From: Exiguobacterium flavidum
GTDB taxonomy: Bacteria > Bacillota > Bacilli > Exiguobacteriales > Exiguobacteriaceae
Length of the DNA: 64,000 nucleotides
Direction: 5' to 3'
NCBI RefSeq assembly: GCF_003344535.1
Contig: NZ_QPKS01000001.1
Span: 294,037-358,036 of the forward strand
The position numbers and the translations under genes were made by a program. Shown here piece by piece: positions 53,534 to 62,151 of this stretch (its first letter is position 1; each line of letters begins with the position of its first letter). The notes under the pieces are model-generated. The model made no database searches, was not told where the DNA came from, and saw only the letters and a list, made by a program, of their open reading frames with translations.

Positions 53534-54574
53534 TTAATTGACTTCAAGCTCCCGAGCACCGTTCGCCGCTTCAAGATGAGCACCGACGAGATGGACGAGG
53601 TCGACGACGCGGCACGAATAGCCCCATTCATTGTCGTACCACGCGAGAACCTTCACCTGACGGCCTCCCATGACCATCGTCGAAAGTCCGTCGACGACCG
53701 TTGAACGCTCTTCACCGTTGAAGTCGATCGAGACGAGCGGCTCCATCGTGATGCCGAGTATACCGTCAAGTTGACCGAGCGAGGCCTCTTCGAATGCCTG
53801 ATTGACCTCAGCCACCGTCGTCTCACGGCTCACCTCGACGACGAGGTCGACGAGCGAGACGTTCGGAGTCGGGACTCGAAGCGCAAGGCCATTCAATTTC
53901 CCTTCGAGATGCGGAAGGACGAGCGAGATCGCCTTCGCAGCACCAGTCGACGTCGGAATGATCGATGATCCGCAGGCACGCGCGCGACGCAGGTCCTTGT
54001 GCGGGTTGTCGATGTTGTTCTGGTCGTTCGTAAAGGCATGCACCGTCGTGACGAGCCCGGACTCGATACCGAACGCCCGGTCGAGCACCTGAACGACCGG
54101 CGCGAGACAGTTCGTCGTACACGAAGCGTTCGAGACGACATCGTCCGTCGCATGGTCGTAGACCCCATCGTTGACCCCCATCACGATCGTCCGGAGATCC
54201 CCTTTCGCCGGTGCCGTGATCACGACTTTCTTCGCGCCTGCCTTCAAATGCTTTCCTGCCCCTTCAAGCGAGTTGAACTTCCCAGTCGCCTCGACGACGA
54301 TGTCGACGCCGAGTTCTCCCCATGGCAACAGTTCCGGATTCCGATCGCTGACGATCTTGACGAACTTGCCGTCCACGAGCAATCCGTCCTCTGCGATCTC
54401 GACATCGTACGGGAACTTCCCGTGGACCGTGTCATACTTGATCAGATGTGCAAGCGTAGAAGCCGGATAGCTCGCATTGATTGCGACGACTTCACTTTTC
54501 CCCTCGGCGACCAGCTTGCGGAATACCATCCGCCCGATACGCCCAAAACCATTGACTGCCACCTTGACTCCCAT
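53534..54574 (-). CDS. gapB: Glyceraldehyde-3-phosphate dehydrogenase, GapB type
   Basis: NADP-preferring enzyme used in gluconeogenesis. The 346-residue product has the nucleotide site VAVNGFGRIGR, the catalytic cysteine in SNASCTTNCLAP and the partner histidine region TGAAKAISLVLP. The residue after strand two (NASYPASTLAHLIKYD) lacks the aspartate typical of NAD-specific enzymes, which supports NADP use. GGGGGATCC precedes the ATG. A perfect cre in front fits a gene switched off by sugars. Confidence 0.94.
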   Translation of the reverse strand: MGVKVAVNGFGRIGRMVFRKLVAEGKSEVVAINASYPASTLAHLIKYDTVHGKFPYDVEIAEDGLLVDGKFVKIVSDRNPELLPWGELGVDIVVEATGKFNSLEGAGKHLKAGAKKVVITAPAKGDLRTIVMGVNDGVYDHATDDVVSNASCTTNCLAPVVQVLDRAFGIESGLVTTVHAFTNDQNNIDNPHKDLRRARACGSSIIPTSTGAAKAISLVLPHLEGKLNGLALRVPTPNVSLVDLVVEVSRETTVAEVNQAFEEASLGQLDGILGITMEPLVSIDFNGEERSTVVDGLSTMVMGGRQVKVLAWYDNEWGYSCRVVDLVHLVGAHLEAANGARELEVN

Positions 54575-54624
54575 ATTTCGGATCCCCCTTCAATGTGACG
54601 GATAATGCTCCGTTTACGTATAGA

Positions 54625-54659
54625 ACTATATCATGAAATGTAAGCGATTTCATTATCAA
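54625..54659 (-). promoter_or_regulatory. gapB promoter with perfect cre
   Basis: TGTAAGCGATTTCA at 54639-54652 (plus strand; TGAAATCGCTTACA on the minus) matches the CcpA cre consensus TGWAANCGNTNWCA at all 14 positions. It overlaps the -35/spacer of a minus-strand promoter with the extended -10 TGATATAGT (54625-54630). A TTGATA lies at 54654-54659. Binding here should block RNA polymerase. Confidence 0.75.
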
Positions 54660-54662
54660 ATG

Positions 54663-54698
54663 TGAAAAAAATGAGGCAAACTGGGAATGTTTGCCTCA
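54663..54698 (-). terminator. Terminator after coaE
   Basis: Minus strand TGAGGCAAAC / GTTTGCCTCA perfect 10-bp stem and seven T residues. Confidence 0.93.
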
Positions 54699-54708
54699 CA
54701 CGATGAAG

Positions 54709-55290
54709 TCATGAAATTTCTTTCAACCATCTATCGATTTCTTCATATAGTTTTTCAAGAGAACTGCTATTGTCGAGGACAACGTCAGCTTTCTGCCGTT
54801 TCTCCTCGATTGCCATCTGTGACTTGAGCCGCGCAAGCGCCTCATCTCTTGTCAATCCATTCCGTTTCATCAGCCGTTCGAGCTGTGTCTCCTCAGGACA
54901 ATAGACGACGACGACCTGATCGACGAGCTCTCGCCAGTTCCCCTCGAGCAACAGCGGAATATCGAGGACGACTAGTTGCGCGCCATTCGCTTCTGCCGCC
55001 TCGGCGTCCGAGAGTATCTCGCCCCGGATGCACGGATGGGTGATGTTGTTGAGAAGTTCCCGTTTATCCTTATCGTGAAAAATCAATTGGCCGAGTTTCG
55101 CCCGGTCGAGCTCTTCTCCATGAAAGGCTTCCGGGAAAGCGCTCTTCAAATCGGCATGGGCCGGTTTCCCCGGCTCGACGACGCGTCTTGCGACCACATC
55201 CGCGTCGACGACGGGAATCCCCTTCTCCTGCAAATAGCGGGAAACCGTGCTCTTCCCGGTCGCGATGCCGCCCGTCAGCCCGACTCTCAT
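54709..55290 (-). CDS. coaE: Dephospho-CoA kinase
   Basis: Last step of CoA synthesis. The 193-residue product has the P-loop GLTGGIATGKST at residues 4-15, the VVDADVVARRVVEPG block, the HP(C)IR motif (NITHPCIRGEI) and the lid region. The ATG overlaps the mutM stop as ATGA; a weak GGAGCGG precedes it. The frame is open far upstream inside mutM and is not used. Last gene of polA-mutM-coaE. Confidence 0.95.
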   Translation of the reverse strand: MRVGLTGGIATGKSTVSRYLQEKGIPVVDADVVARRVVEPGKPAHADLKSAFPEAFHGEELDRAKLGQLIFHDKDKRELLNNITHPCIRGEILSDAEAAEANGAQLVVLDIPLLLEGNWRELVDQVVVVYCPEETQLERLMKRNGLTRDEALARLKSQMAIEEKRQKADVVLDNSSSLEKLYEEIDRWLKEIS

Positions 55291-56120
55291 GATATCCGCT
55301 CCTTTTGACAGCTCGGGCAATAGTGCGTCCCGCGTCCGCCGAGCTTCGTCTTCTCGATCGGGGTGCCGCAATTCGGACAGCTGACTCCCTTTTGTCCATA
55401 GACGGCGAGCTGGAGCTGAAACTCCCCTTTTCCGCCAGGCGATACGTAGCTCCGAATCGTGCTTCCCCCCGCTTCGACCGCCTTCTTCAAGACGGCTACG
55501 CCGTGCGCATGGATCCGCTCGATTTCAGTGGTTGTCAGCAGACCTGATTTCGTGAAGGGATGGATCCCTGCATGAAAGAGCGTCTCATCGACGTAGATGT
55601 TGCCGAGCCCAAGGAAGACTGACTGGTCGAGCAATGCCGTCTTGACCGGACTCTTCTTCTTCCTTGCGAGGTTCGCAGCAAGTACATCCGGCGTGAAAGC
55701 AGGATCAAATGGTTCCCGCTCGAGTTGCGCAAGCGGCGGGACGTCCATCGCAGTCGCCTTGTCGCGCAGCTCCATCGTCCCGAACTTCCGGACATCGTTG
55801 TAATGCAGCTCGGAACCGTCCGTGAAACGGAAGATGACGTGCGTGTGCTTATCCGGTTCAACCCGTTGCGGATAAGGGAAGTACTTCCCTTCCATCCGGA
55901 GATGGCTGACGAGGTAGAAACTACGGAAGGCGAACAGCAGGAACTTCCCACGCCGCTCGACCGATTCGATCGTCTCCTGCATGAGCGCGTCGACGAACTG
56001 CGACGGCTCCATTCCTCTGATCATCTTCGGATGACGAATCGTGACATGGCTGATCGTCTTTCCTGAGACCGAGCGCGCGAGGTTGCGCCGGACGGTCTCC
56101 ACTTCTGGTAATTCTGGCAA
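55287..56120 (-). CDS. mutM: Formamidopyrimidine-DNA glycosylase (Fpg/MutM)
   Basis: Removes 8-oxoguanine and ring-opened purines and cuts the AP site. The 277-residue product starts PELPEVETV, with the catalytic proline and glutamate next to the initiator, has the conserved lysine in the LRMEGKYFPYP part, the GLGNIYVDETLFHAGIHP block (helix-two-turn-helix) and a C-terminal zinc finger (CPNCGTPI, CPSCQ). The start codon is TTG at 56120 behind AGGAGG. It overlaps coaE and follows polA by 21 bp. Confidence 0.95.
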   Translation of the reverse strand: MPELPEVETVRRNLARSVSGKTISHVTIRHPKMIRGMEPSQFVDALMQETIESVERRGKFLLFAFRSFYLVSHLRMEGKYFPYPQRVEPDKHTHVIFRFTDGSELHYNDVRKFGTMELRDKATAMDVPPLAQLEREPFDPAFTPDVLAANLARKKKSPVKTALLDQSVFLGLGNIYVDETLFHAGIHPFTKSGLLTTTEIERIHAHGVAVLKKAVEAGGSTIRSYVSPGGKGEFQLQLAVYGQKGVSCPNCGTPIEKTKLGGRGTHYCPSCQKERIS

Positions 56121-56141
56121 AACGATTTCCTCCTGTCCTTG

Positions 56142-58733
56142 TTATTTCGTTTCGAACCACGATTTTCCCGCGTCACCGTCGACGCGCAGCGGTACAGAGA
56201 GTTCGACCGTCTCTTCCATCGCCTTCTTGACGAGACTCTTCAGCTGGTCGAGCTCTTCATCCGGTCCCTCGAATATCAGTTCATCGTGCACCTGCAACAA
56301 CAATCGGGATTTCAGGCCGGCCTCTTGTAGTGCGGCATGGACGTCGAGCATCGCCTTCTTGATGATGTCTGCGGCAGAACCTTGAATCGGCGTATTGATT
56401 GCCGTCCGCTCGGCGAAGCCGCGCAGATTGAAGTTCTTCGAATTGATGTCAGGGATGTTCCGTCTGCGGTTCATAAGCGTCTCGACGAATCCGTTCGCCC
56501 GCGCCTTCTCGATCGCCGCGTCCATGAACTCCTTGATTTGGGGGAACAGCTCGAAATAGCGATCGATGAACGACTGCGCCTCTTTCCGCGAGATGTTCAG
56601 GTTTTGCGACAGGCCGTAATCGCTGATTCCGTAGATGATGCCGAAGTTGACGGCTTTCGCCTGTCTGCGCATCGCACTCGTCACTTCCTCGGGTGAGACG
56701 CCGAAGACATTGCTCGCTGTCCGCGTATGGATGTCGGCCCCGTGCCGGAACGCGTCGACGAGCGTCTCATCCTTCGACATGTCGGCCATGACCCGGAGTT
56801 CGATCTGCGAGTAGTCGGCTGCGTACAGCGACCAGCCAGGCTCACTCGGGACGAACGCCTTACGGATCTTCCGCCCTTCCTCGAGACGGATCGGGATGTT
56901 CTGCAGGTTCGGATTGACCGAGCTGAGCCGGCCCGTCTGCGCGATCGTCTGGGCGAAGCGCGTATGGATCTTCCCGTCTTCCTTGATCACCTTCTGCAGC
57001 CCTTCGACATATGTCGACTGGAGCTTCCCAAGTTCACGGTACAGCATGATCTTCTCGATGATCGGATGGAGCGGAGACAGCTTCTCGAGGACGTCGGCCG
57101 CCGTCGAGTAACCTGTCTTCGTCTTCTTCATGACCGGAAGTTCAAGCCGCTCGAACAGGATGACGCCGAGCTGCTTCGGAGAGTTGATGTTGAACGCCTC
57201 ACCGGCGAGCTCATGGATCTCCGATTCCAGATTCGTCAGGCGGACCTTCAAATCTTCCTGCATCTCCTGTAGCGTCGACACGTCGACTTTGATCCCGAGC
57301 CACTCCATGTCAGCGAGTACGCCGGACAGCGGCCGCTCGAGCGTCTCGTACAGTTCGAGCTGCTGGTTCGCCTTCAGCTCTTCGACCACCTTCGGGAAGA
57401 GCCGTTCGACCATCCGCGCCTTCTCCGCGAGATAGGCATGCATGAGGTCGTCTGAAGGAACGGCGCGTTTCGCCCCTTTACCGAACACCGACTCCTCGTT
57501 CGGCGCCATGAGCGCGTAATGTCCTGCAATCGAATCGAGCGTCGTCCCGCCGCTCAGGTTCAACAGATAGCCGGCCAGCAGCAGATCTTCGTAGGACTTG
57601 AGCAACATTCCATGCTTCCGCAGGGCGAAGGCCGCTTGTTTCGCATCGAGACAGATCTTCTTCGCGTCCGATTCGATCCATGCCTTGAACGCGGGATCTT
57701 TGATGAGCTCGGGACTTGCGACGTAAATCGTGTCCTCGACCGCCATCGCGATTCCGACGATGTCTTCCTCCATGTAGTCCTCGCGCAGCTGCTCGACGAT
57801 CAGGACGGCATCCTTGATGTCCGGCATGCTCGTCACGGTCTTGACGTTCAGCTCCTCCTTGTCCTCTTCCTTGACGACAGGAGCGAACTTGTTCGTCAGC
57901 GACTTGAAGCCGAGTGACTGAAAGAGCGAATAAGGAACTTGTGTATCGACGTCCGCGATTTCGAGGTCGTCGATCGTCGCTTCAATCGGGACATCACATT
58001 TGATCGTCGCGAGTTCTTTCGAGAGACGGGCGAGGTGTTCGTTCTCGACGATCTTCTCCTTTTGTTTGCCTTTGAGCTCGTCGACATGATCATACACACC
58101 TTCGACGGAGCCGTAGCTCGCGATCAGCTTGACAGCCGTCTTCTCACCGATCCCCGGCACGCCCGGGATGTTATCGGACTTATCCCCCATCAATCCCTTC
58201 AGGTCGATCATCTGAATCGGCTTCAGTCCGCCGTAGATTTCAGCGAACAGTTCTTCGGTCATGCACTGGACGTCCGTGATCCCGCGCTTCGTGATCAACA
58301 CGTCGATATGAGGGGTGACGAGCTGAAGTAAATCCTTATCACCGGTGACGACACGAACTTTGTCGGCAGGCATCGTCTGGGCGAGCGTCCCGATCAAATC
58401 ATCCGCCTCGTATCGGTCGAGCTCCATCATCTGGATGCCGAGCGCCTCGCAAATATCACGGACGATCGGGAACTGTTCCCGCAACTCGGACGGTGTCTTC
58501 TCGCGGCTCCCCTTATATTCCTGGTAGACATCGTGGCGGAACGTCTCCTTCGAGGCATCGAACGCGACGAGCATATGCGTCGGCTTCTCCTCTTCGAGCA
58601 ATTTCAAGAGCATCATCGTGAAGCCGTAAGCAGCGTTCGTGTTTCTACCCTGTGCGTCCGTCATCGGAGGTAAGGCGAAGAACGCCCGATATGTCAGTGA
58701 GTTCCCATCAATCAGCAGCAATTTTTTCTCCAT
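56142..58733 (-). CDS. polA: DNA polymerase I
   Basis: Fills gaps in excision repair and removes RNA primers. The 863-residue product has the 5'-3' nuclease (DGNSLTYRAFFALPP, DRYEADDLIGTL, GDKDLLQL), a middle exonuclease-like domain whose active-site acidic motif (DxE) is absent, as in other Bacillus Pol I, and the polymerase domain with motif A ADYSQIELRVMA, motif B RRQAKAVNFGIIYG and motif C VHDELIFE. AAGGGGAG precedes two ATGs at 58736 and 58733; the second has better spacing. First gene of polA-mutM-coaE. Confidence 0.96.
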   Translation of the reverse strand: MEKKLLLIDGNSLTYRAFFALPPMTDAQGRNTNAAYGFTMMLLKLLEEEKPTHMLVAFDASKETFRHDVYQEYKGSREKTPSELREQFPIVRDICEALGIQMMELDRYEADDLIGTLAQTMPADKVRVVTGDKDLLQLVTPHIDVLITKRGITDVQCMTEELFAEIYGGLKPIQMIDLKGLMGDKSDNIPGVPGIGEKTAVKLIASYGSVEGVYDHVDELKGKQKEKIVENEHLARLSKELATIKCDVPIEATIDDLEIADVDTQVPYSLFQSLGFKSLTNKFAPVVKEEDKEELNVKTVTSMPDIKDAVLIVEQLREDYMEEDIVGIAMAVEDTIYVASPELIKDPAFKAWIESDAKKICLDAKQAAFALRKHGMLLKSYEDLLLAGYLLNLSGGTTLDSIAGHYALMAPNEESVFGKGAKRAVPSDDLMHAYLAEKARMVERLFPKVVEELKANQQLELYETLERPLSGVLADMEWLGIKVDVSTLQEMQEDLKVRLTNLESEIHELAGEAFNINSPKQLGVILFERLELPVMKKTKTGYSTAADVLEKLSPLHPIIEKIMLYRELGKLQSTYVEGLQKVIKEDGKIHTRFAQTIAQTGRLSSVNPNLQNIPIRLEEGRKIRKAFVPSEPGWSLYAADYSQIELRVMADMSKDETLVDAFRHGADIHTRTASNVFGVSPEEVTSAMRRQAKAVNFGIIYGISDYGLSQNLNISRKEAQSFIDRYFELFPQIKEFMDAAIEKARANGFVETLMNRRRNIPDINSKNFNLRGFAERTAINTPIQGSAADIIKKAMLDVHAALQEAGLKSRLLLQVHDELIFEGPDEELDQLKSLVKKAMEETVELSVPLRVDGDAGKSWFETK

Positions 58734-58804
58734 CATCGGCTCCCCTTTATCATTTTTTCTGTTCTCATTGTACCACTTGGCACACATTCGTTCGCCTGAA
58801 ACGA

Positions 58805-58841
58805 CAAAAAAAGCGGCTGGCTTTAGGGAGGCCGGCCGCTT
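58805..58841 (-). terminator. Terminator after phoR
   Basis: Minus strand AAGCGGCCGGC / GCCAGCCGCTT stem with one mismatch and T residues. Confidence 0.87.
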
Positions 58842-58936
58842 TCGGTGCGCGCTCAGGAGCTGACTGGGCGCGCACGAATGATGAAGAAGGTACTTTTATC
58901 TTATCGTTCTCCTGTAAAGCGGGTGTGAACGAAGTG

Positions 58937-60676
58937 TTAAGACAGGTGGGTCTTCGGCAAAGAAATCGTAAAGGTCGTCCCTTCCCCTTCAGTCGAATCG
59001 ACCTTGATCGTCCCTTTGTGGAGGTCGATGATATGCTTGACGATCGCAAGTCCGAGACCCGTCCCGCCTGAATTCCGGCTGCGCGCCTTATCGACGCGAT
59101 AGAATCGCTCGAAAATCCGGTTCTTCTCCTTCGGATGGATTCCGATACCATCGTCCCGGATTCGCAGCACGACTTCCTCCTCGCCGTCTTCGAGACCGAC
59201 CCAGACGTTCCCGCCCTTCGGCGTGTAGTTCAATGCGTTCGCGACGAGGTTCAGGACGACTTGTTTCAATCGGTTGAGGTCGGCACTGATGAACACCTCG
59301 TCCTCGGCCTCGATGTGGATCGTCATCTCCTTTTCGTGCGCCTTCCGTTCGAGCAATGCGGTCGTATCACGGATGAGCGCGGACAAATCGAATATCGACG
59401 TCTCGAGCTTATAGTTGTCCTGCTCGAGACGGGACAGTTCGAGCAGATCCTCGACGAGCGTCTGCATGCGGTCCGCCTCATCGTGGATGATGCCGAGGAA
59501 CTGTTCACGTAGTTCAGGTACTTCCTGGGCGCCGTCGAGCAGCGTCTCGGCGAACCCTTTGATCGAGGTGAGCGGCGTCTTCAACTCGTGGCTGACGTTC
59601 GCGACGAAGTCCTTGCGCATCTGCTCGAGCTTCTTGATCTCAGTGATGTCATGGAAGACGACCGTCGTCCCCTGCACACGGTCATTCTTTCCGATGATCG
59701 GTGCAGCGCTGACCATATAGGTCCTGCTGTTCAGGCCGAAACGGACGCTCGACTGCCTGCGATGAGCCTTCTCGGTGAGATAGACTTCCTCGATCACTTG
59801 GCTCATCTTCTCATTCGGCAACACCCGGTAGTAAAGCTGACCGGTCGCCTTTCCTTTGATCTGGAACATGTCACGATATGTCCGGTTGATCAGCTGGACG
59901 TACCCGCGCTCATCGATCAGCATCAGCCCGGCCCCCATATATTCGATCAGCGACTCGAGGCGGGCCCGCTGCATCGCCTCTCCGCTCGACGCGTTCTCGA
60001 GATTTCGGGCAAGCGTGTTGATCGACTTTCCGAGGTCACGCGACTCATCCGAACTCGACATCTCATACACTCGCGACTTGTAGTTGCCGTGGGCGAGCTG
60101 ATAGAGCACCTCTGTCGCCTCTGCGATCGGACGGATGAAGCGCTTCGTCGATTGGAACAGCAGGATGAATATGATCAGGAATGAGATGAGCAACGAGAGT
60201 GTGATGACCGTCCATATCCGGGAATAGATCATGTTCAAATCCTTCGTGTAGCGGATGAAGCTGATGTACAGCTCCGCCTCGTCCGCCGCAGCGACCGGTT
60301 TCGTATACTGGACGATGATATCGCTTTCCTCTTCATGGAACTGACCGTCTTTTGGAATCGCCGAGAAGTTGATCGTGCGGACGTTGAATTTCGTGACGTC
60401 GATCGGTGTTCCTGCGAGTATCTCCCCCCTGCTGTTGAACAGGATCAGATCGAACCTCGACTCTGCATAGAGGCTGTTGACGTATTCCATCATCTGCTCA
60501 GGCGACTTCCCCCTCAGCATCGACTCGACGAGCGCCGTCTCATCGACGAGCTTCTCCTTCTCCGTCTCGATATAGAAGTCCTTGAACAGCTGTCCGAGCA
60601 GGAAACCGAGACCGAGCAGGATGACGCTGATGAACAGCAGGATCGGGATGATGAATCTTTTCCGGTAATTGCTCAT
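58937..60676 (-). CDS. phoR: PhoR-type sensor histidine kinase
   Basis: Membrane sensor that controls PhoP in the phosphate-starvation response. The 579-residue product has a first membrane helix (IIPILLFISVILLGLGFLLG), an extracellular sensor of about 120 residues, a second helix (VITLSLLISFLIIFILLF), HAMP, a PAS domain (residues about 240-340), the HisKA box VANVSHELKTPLTSIKGFAE with the phospho-accepting histidine, and the ATPase boxes (NLVANALNYTP, DDGIGI, GTGLGLAIVKHI). Its ATG overlaps the phoP stop. Confidence 0.93.
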   Translation of the reverse strand: MSNYRKRFIIPILLFISVILLGLGFLLGQLFKDFYIETEKEKLVDETALVESMLRGKSPEQMMEYVNSLYAESRFDLILFNSRGEILAGTPIDVTKFNVRTINFSAIPKDGQFHEEESDIIVQYTKPVAAADEAELYISFIRYTKDLNMIYSRIWTVITLSLLISFLIIFILLFQSTKRFIRPIAEATEVLYQLAHGNYKSRVYEMSSSDESRDLGKSINTLARNLENASSGEAMQRARLESLIEYMGAGLMLIDERGYVQLINRTYRDMFQIKGKATGQLYYRVLPNEKMSQVIEEVYLTEKAHRRQSSVRFGLNSRTYMVSAAPIIGKNDRVQGTTVVFHDITEIKKLEQMRKDFVANVSHELKTPLTSIKGFAETLLDGAQEVPELREQFLGIIHDEADRMQTLVEDLLELSRLEQDNYKLETSIFDLSALIRDTTALLERKAHEKEMTIHIEAEDEVFISADLNRLKQVVLNLVANALNYTPKGGNVWVGLEDGEEEVVLRIRDDGIGIHPKEKNRIFERFYRVDKARSRNSGGTGLGLAIVKHIIDLHKGTIKVDSTEGEGTTFTISLPKTHLS

Positions 60677-61380
60677 TCCGGCTTCGGCTCCTCCATCTTA
60701 TATCCGAGTCCGCGGATCGTCTTGATGTAGATCGGCTTCTTCGTGTTCGGTTCGATCTTCTCACGAACGTGGCTGATATGGACATCGACGATTCGTGTAT
60801 CGCCGACGAAATCATAGTTCCAGATCGCTGACAACAGTTGATCGCGCGTCAGGACGCGTCCCTTGTTCTTCGCAAGGTAGACGAGGAGCTCGAATTCCTT
60901 CGGTGTCAGTTCGAGACGCTCCTCTCCCTTGAATGCTTCATAGTTGTCCGGAATGATCCGGACGTCTCCGATCTGGATCGATCCTTCTTCCACTTCCTCG
61001 GCAGGTGCCTGTTGCCCGACGCGTCGAAGAATCGCCTTGACGCGCGCGACGACCTCTCGGGGACTGAAGGGCTTCGTCAAATAGTCGTCCGCTCCGAGTT
61101 CGAGACCGAGCACCTTGTCGAACTCATCGTCCTTCGCCGTCAGCATCAGGATCGGAGTGTTGATTTTTTGCTGTCTGAGCCGCTTGCATACCTCGAGACC
61201 GTCGAGTTCCGGCAGCATCAAGTCGAGGACGATCAGTGCCGCGTCCTCTTTTTCCGCGAGCTTCAACCCGCTCATCCCGTCATGTGCCGTCTCGACCGTG
61301 AATCCAGCCTGCTCCAAATTGAACTTCAGCAGTGTCGCGATTGAAATCTCGTCGTCTACGACGATTATTTTATCTTTCAA
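60673..61380 (-). CDS. phoP: PhoP-type response regulator
   Basis: OmpR-class transcription factor. The 235-residue product has a receiver domain (VVDDE, phospho-acceptor in LIVLDLMLPELDG, LTAKDD with the conserved lysine) and a winged-helix DNA-binding domain (ELTPKEFELLVYLAKNKGRVLTRDQLL in parts, VDVHISHVREKI). The start is a TTG at 61380 behind GAGGAGG; the frame runs to 61446 with no support. B. subtilis has mdh upstream; here a YuiD-like gene is divergent. Confidence 0.94.
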   Translation of the reverse strand: MKDKIIVVDDEISIATLLKFNLEQAGFTVETAHDGMSGLKLAEKEDAALIVLDLMLPELDGLEVCKRLRQQKINTPILMLTAKDDEFDKVLGLELGADDYLTKPFSPREVVARVKAILRRVGQQAPAEEVEEGSIQIGDVRIIPDNYEAFKGEERLELTPKEFELLVYLAKNKGRVLTRDQLLSAIWNYDFVGDTRIVDVHISHVREKIEPNTKKPIYIKTIRGLGYKMEEPKPE

Positions 61381-61597
61381 CGTCTTTTTCCTCCTCGAAG
61401 CTTCAATGATGAGGATTGTAGTGGAATCCTCTTGTTCTGTCTTCATCTTACCGACAATCGGGGTCGAATCACAAATCTTTCCGGACTTTCTTTACACAAT
61501 CTTAAATGAAGAGCACATTCAGCCGTTGAAATCGTTGTGTAGACGAATGAAAAACCGGGAAAAGAGAAACAGAAGTCATCGTCAGGAGGAATCATTC

Positions 61598-62020
61598 ATG
61601 GAATGGAACAACCCGTTATTCGCAGCCATCACGGCTTGGTTCATCGCTCAGGTCACGAAGCTGATCACGGGCGTCATCAAGGAGAAACGATTCGATTTAG
61701 AGATCATGTTCGCTTCAGGCGGAATGCCGAGCTCCCACAGTTCGACGGTCGTAGCACTTGCGACCGTCATCGGCATCGAGGAAGGCTGGGGCTCGTCCCT
61801 CTTCGCGCTCTCCGTCATCTTCGCTGTCATCATCATGTATGATGCGACAGGCGTCAGGCAGGCAGTCGGTCTTCAGGCGCAGTTGCTCAATGACTACTTC
61901 AAAGGGATACGCCATGAGACGCCTCTCTTGAACGAACTCGTCGGGCACACCGAGTTTCAGGTGTTCGTCGGTCTCCTGCTCGGTCTCGCAGTCGGCTTCC
62001 TTTGGCCCGTCATCTTCTGA
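61598..62020 (+). CDS. YuiD-like DUF212 membrane protein
   Basis: A 140-residue membrane protein of the divergent PAP2-related DUF212 family. It has the hallmark FASGGMPSSHSSTVVALATVIG (in parts) with its PSSH phosphatase-like motif, and later VIIMYDATGVRQAVGLQAQLLN, plus a C-terminal helix LLGLAVGFLWPVIF. Activity on lipid phosphates is possible but not shown for the family. CAGGAGGA precedes the ATG at 61598. Divergent from phoP; a two-way hairpin terminator ends it. Confidence 0.92.
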   Translation: MEWNNPLFAAITAWFIAQVTKLITGVIKEKRFDLEIMFASGGMPSSHSSTVVALATVIGIEEGWGSSLFALSVIFAVIIMYDATGVRQAVGLQAQLLNDYFKGIRHETPLLNELVGHTEFQVFVGLLLGLAVGFLWPVIF

Positions 62021-62075
62021 CCAATCAAAAAGAGGGTGACTCAAAAGTAGAACGATCACCTCTCTCTAATGAATG

Positions 62076-62124
62076 AAAGACAGCGCGTTTTCGAGGATTT
62101 TTCTCGAAAACGCGCTGTCTTTTT
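62076..62124. terminator. Two-way hairpin terminator between yuiD and the transposase
   Basis: GACAGCGCGTTTTCGAG (62079-62095) and CTCGAAAACGCGCTGTC (62103-62119), a perfect 17-bp stem with a 7-nt loop, flanked by AAA on the left and TTTTT on the right. Confidence 0.9.
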
Positions 62125-62151
62125 CCTTGCCTTGCCTCTTTTTCAATCGAT

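Noticed and set aside
62077..62121. Long perfect hairpin as an IS end or regulatory RNA
   Set aside because: It has T runs on both outer sides and lies between two converging genes, so a two-way terminator explains it.
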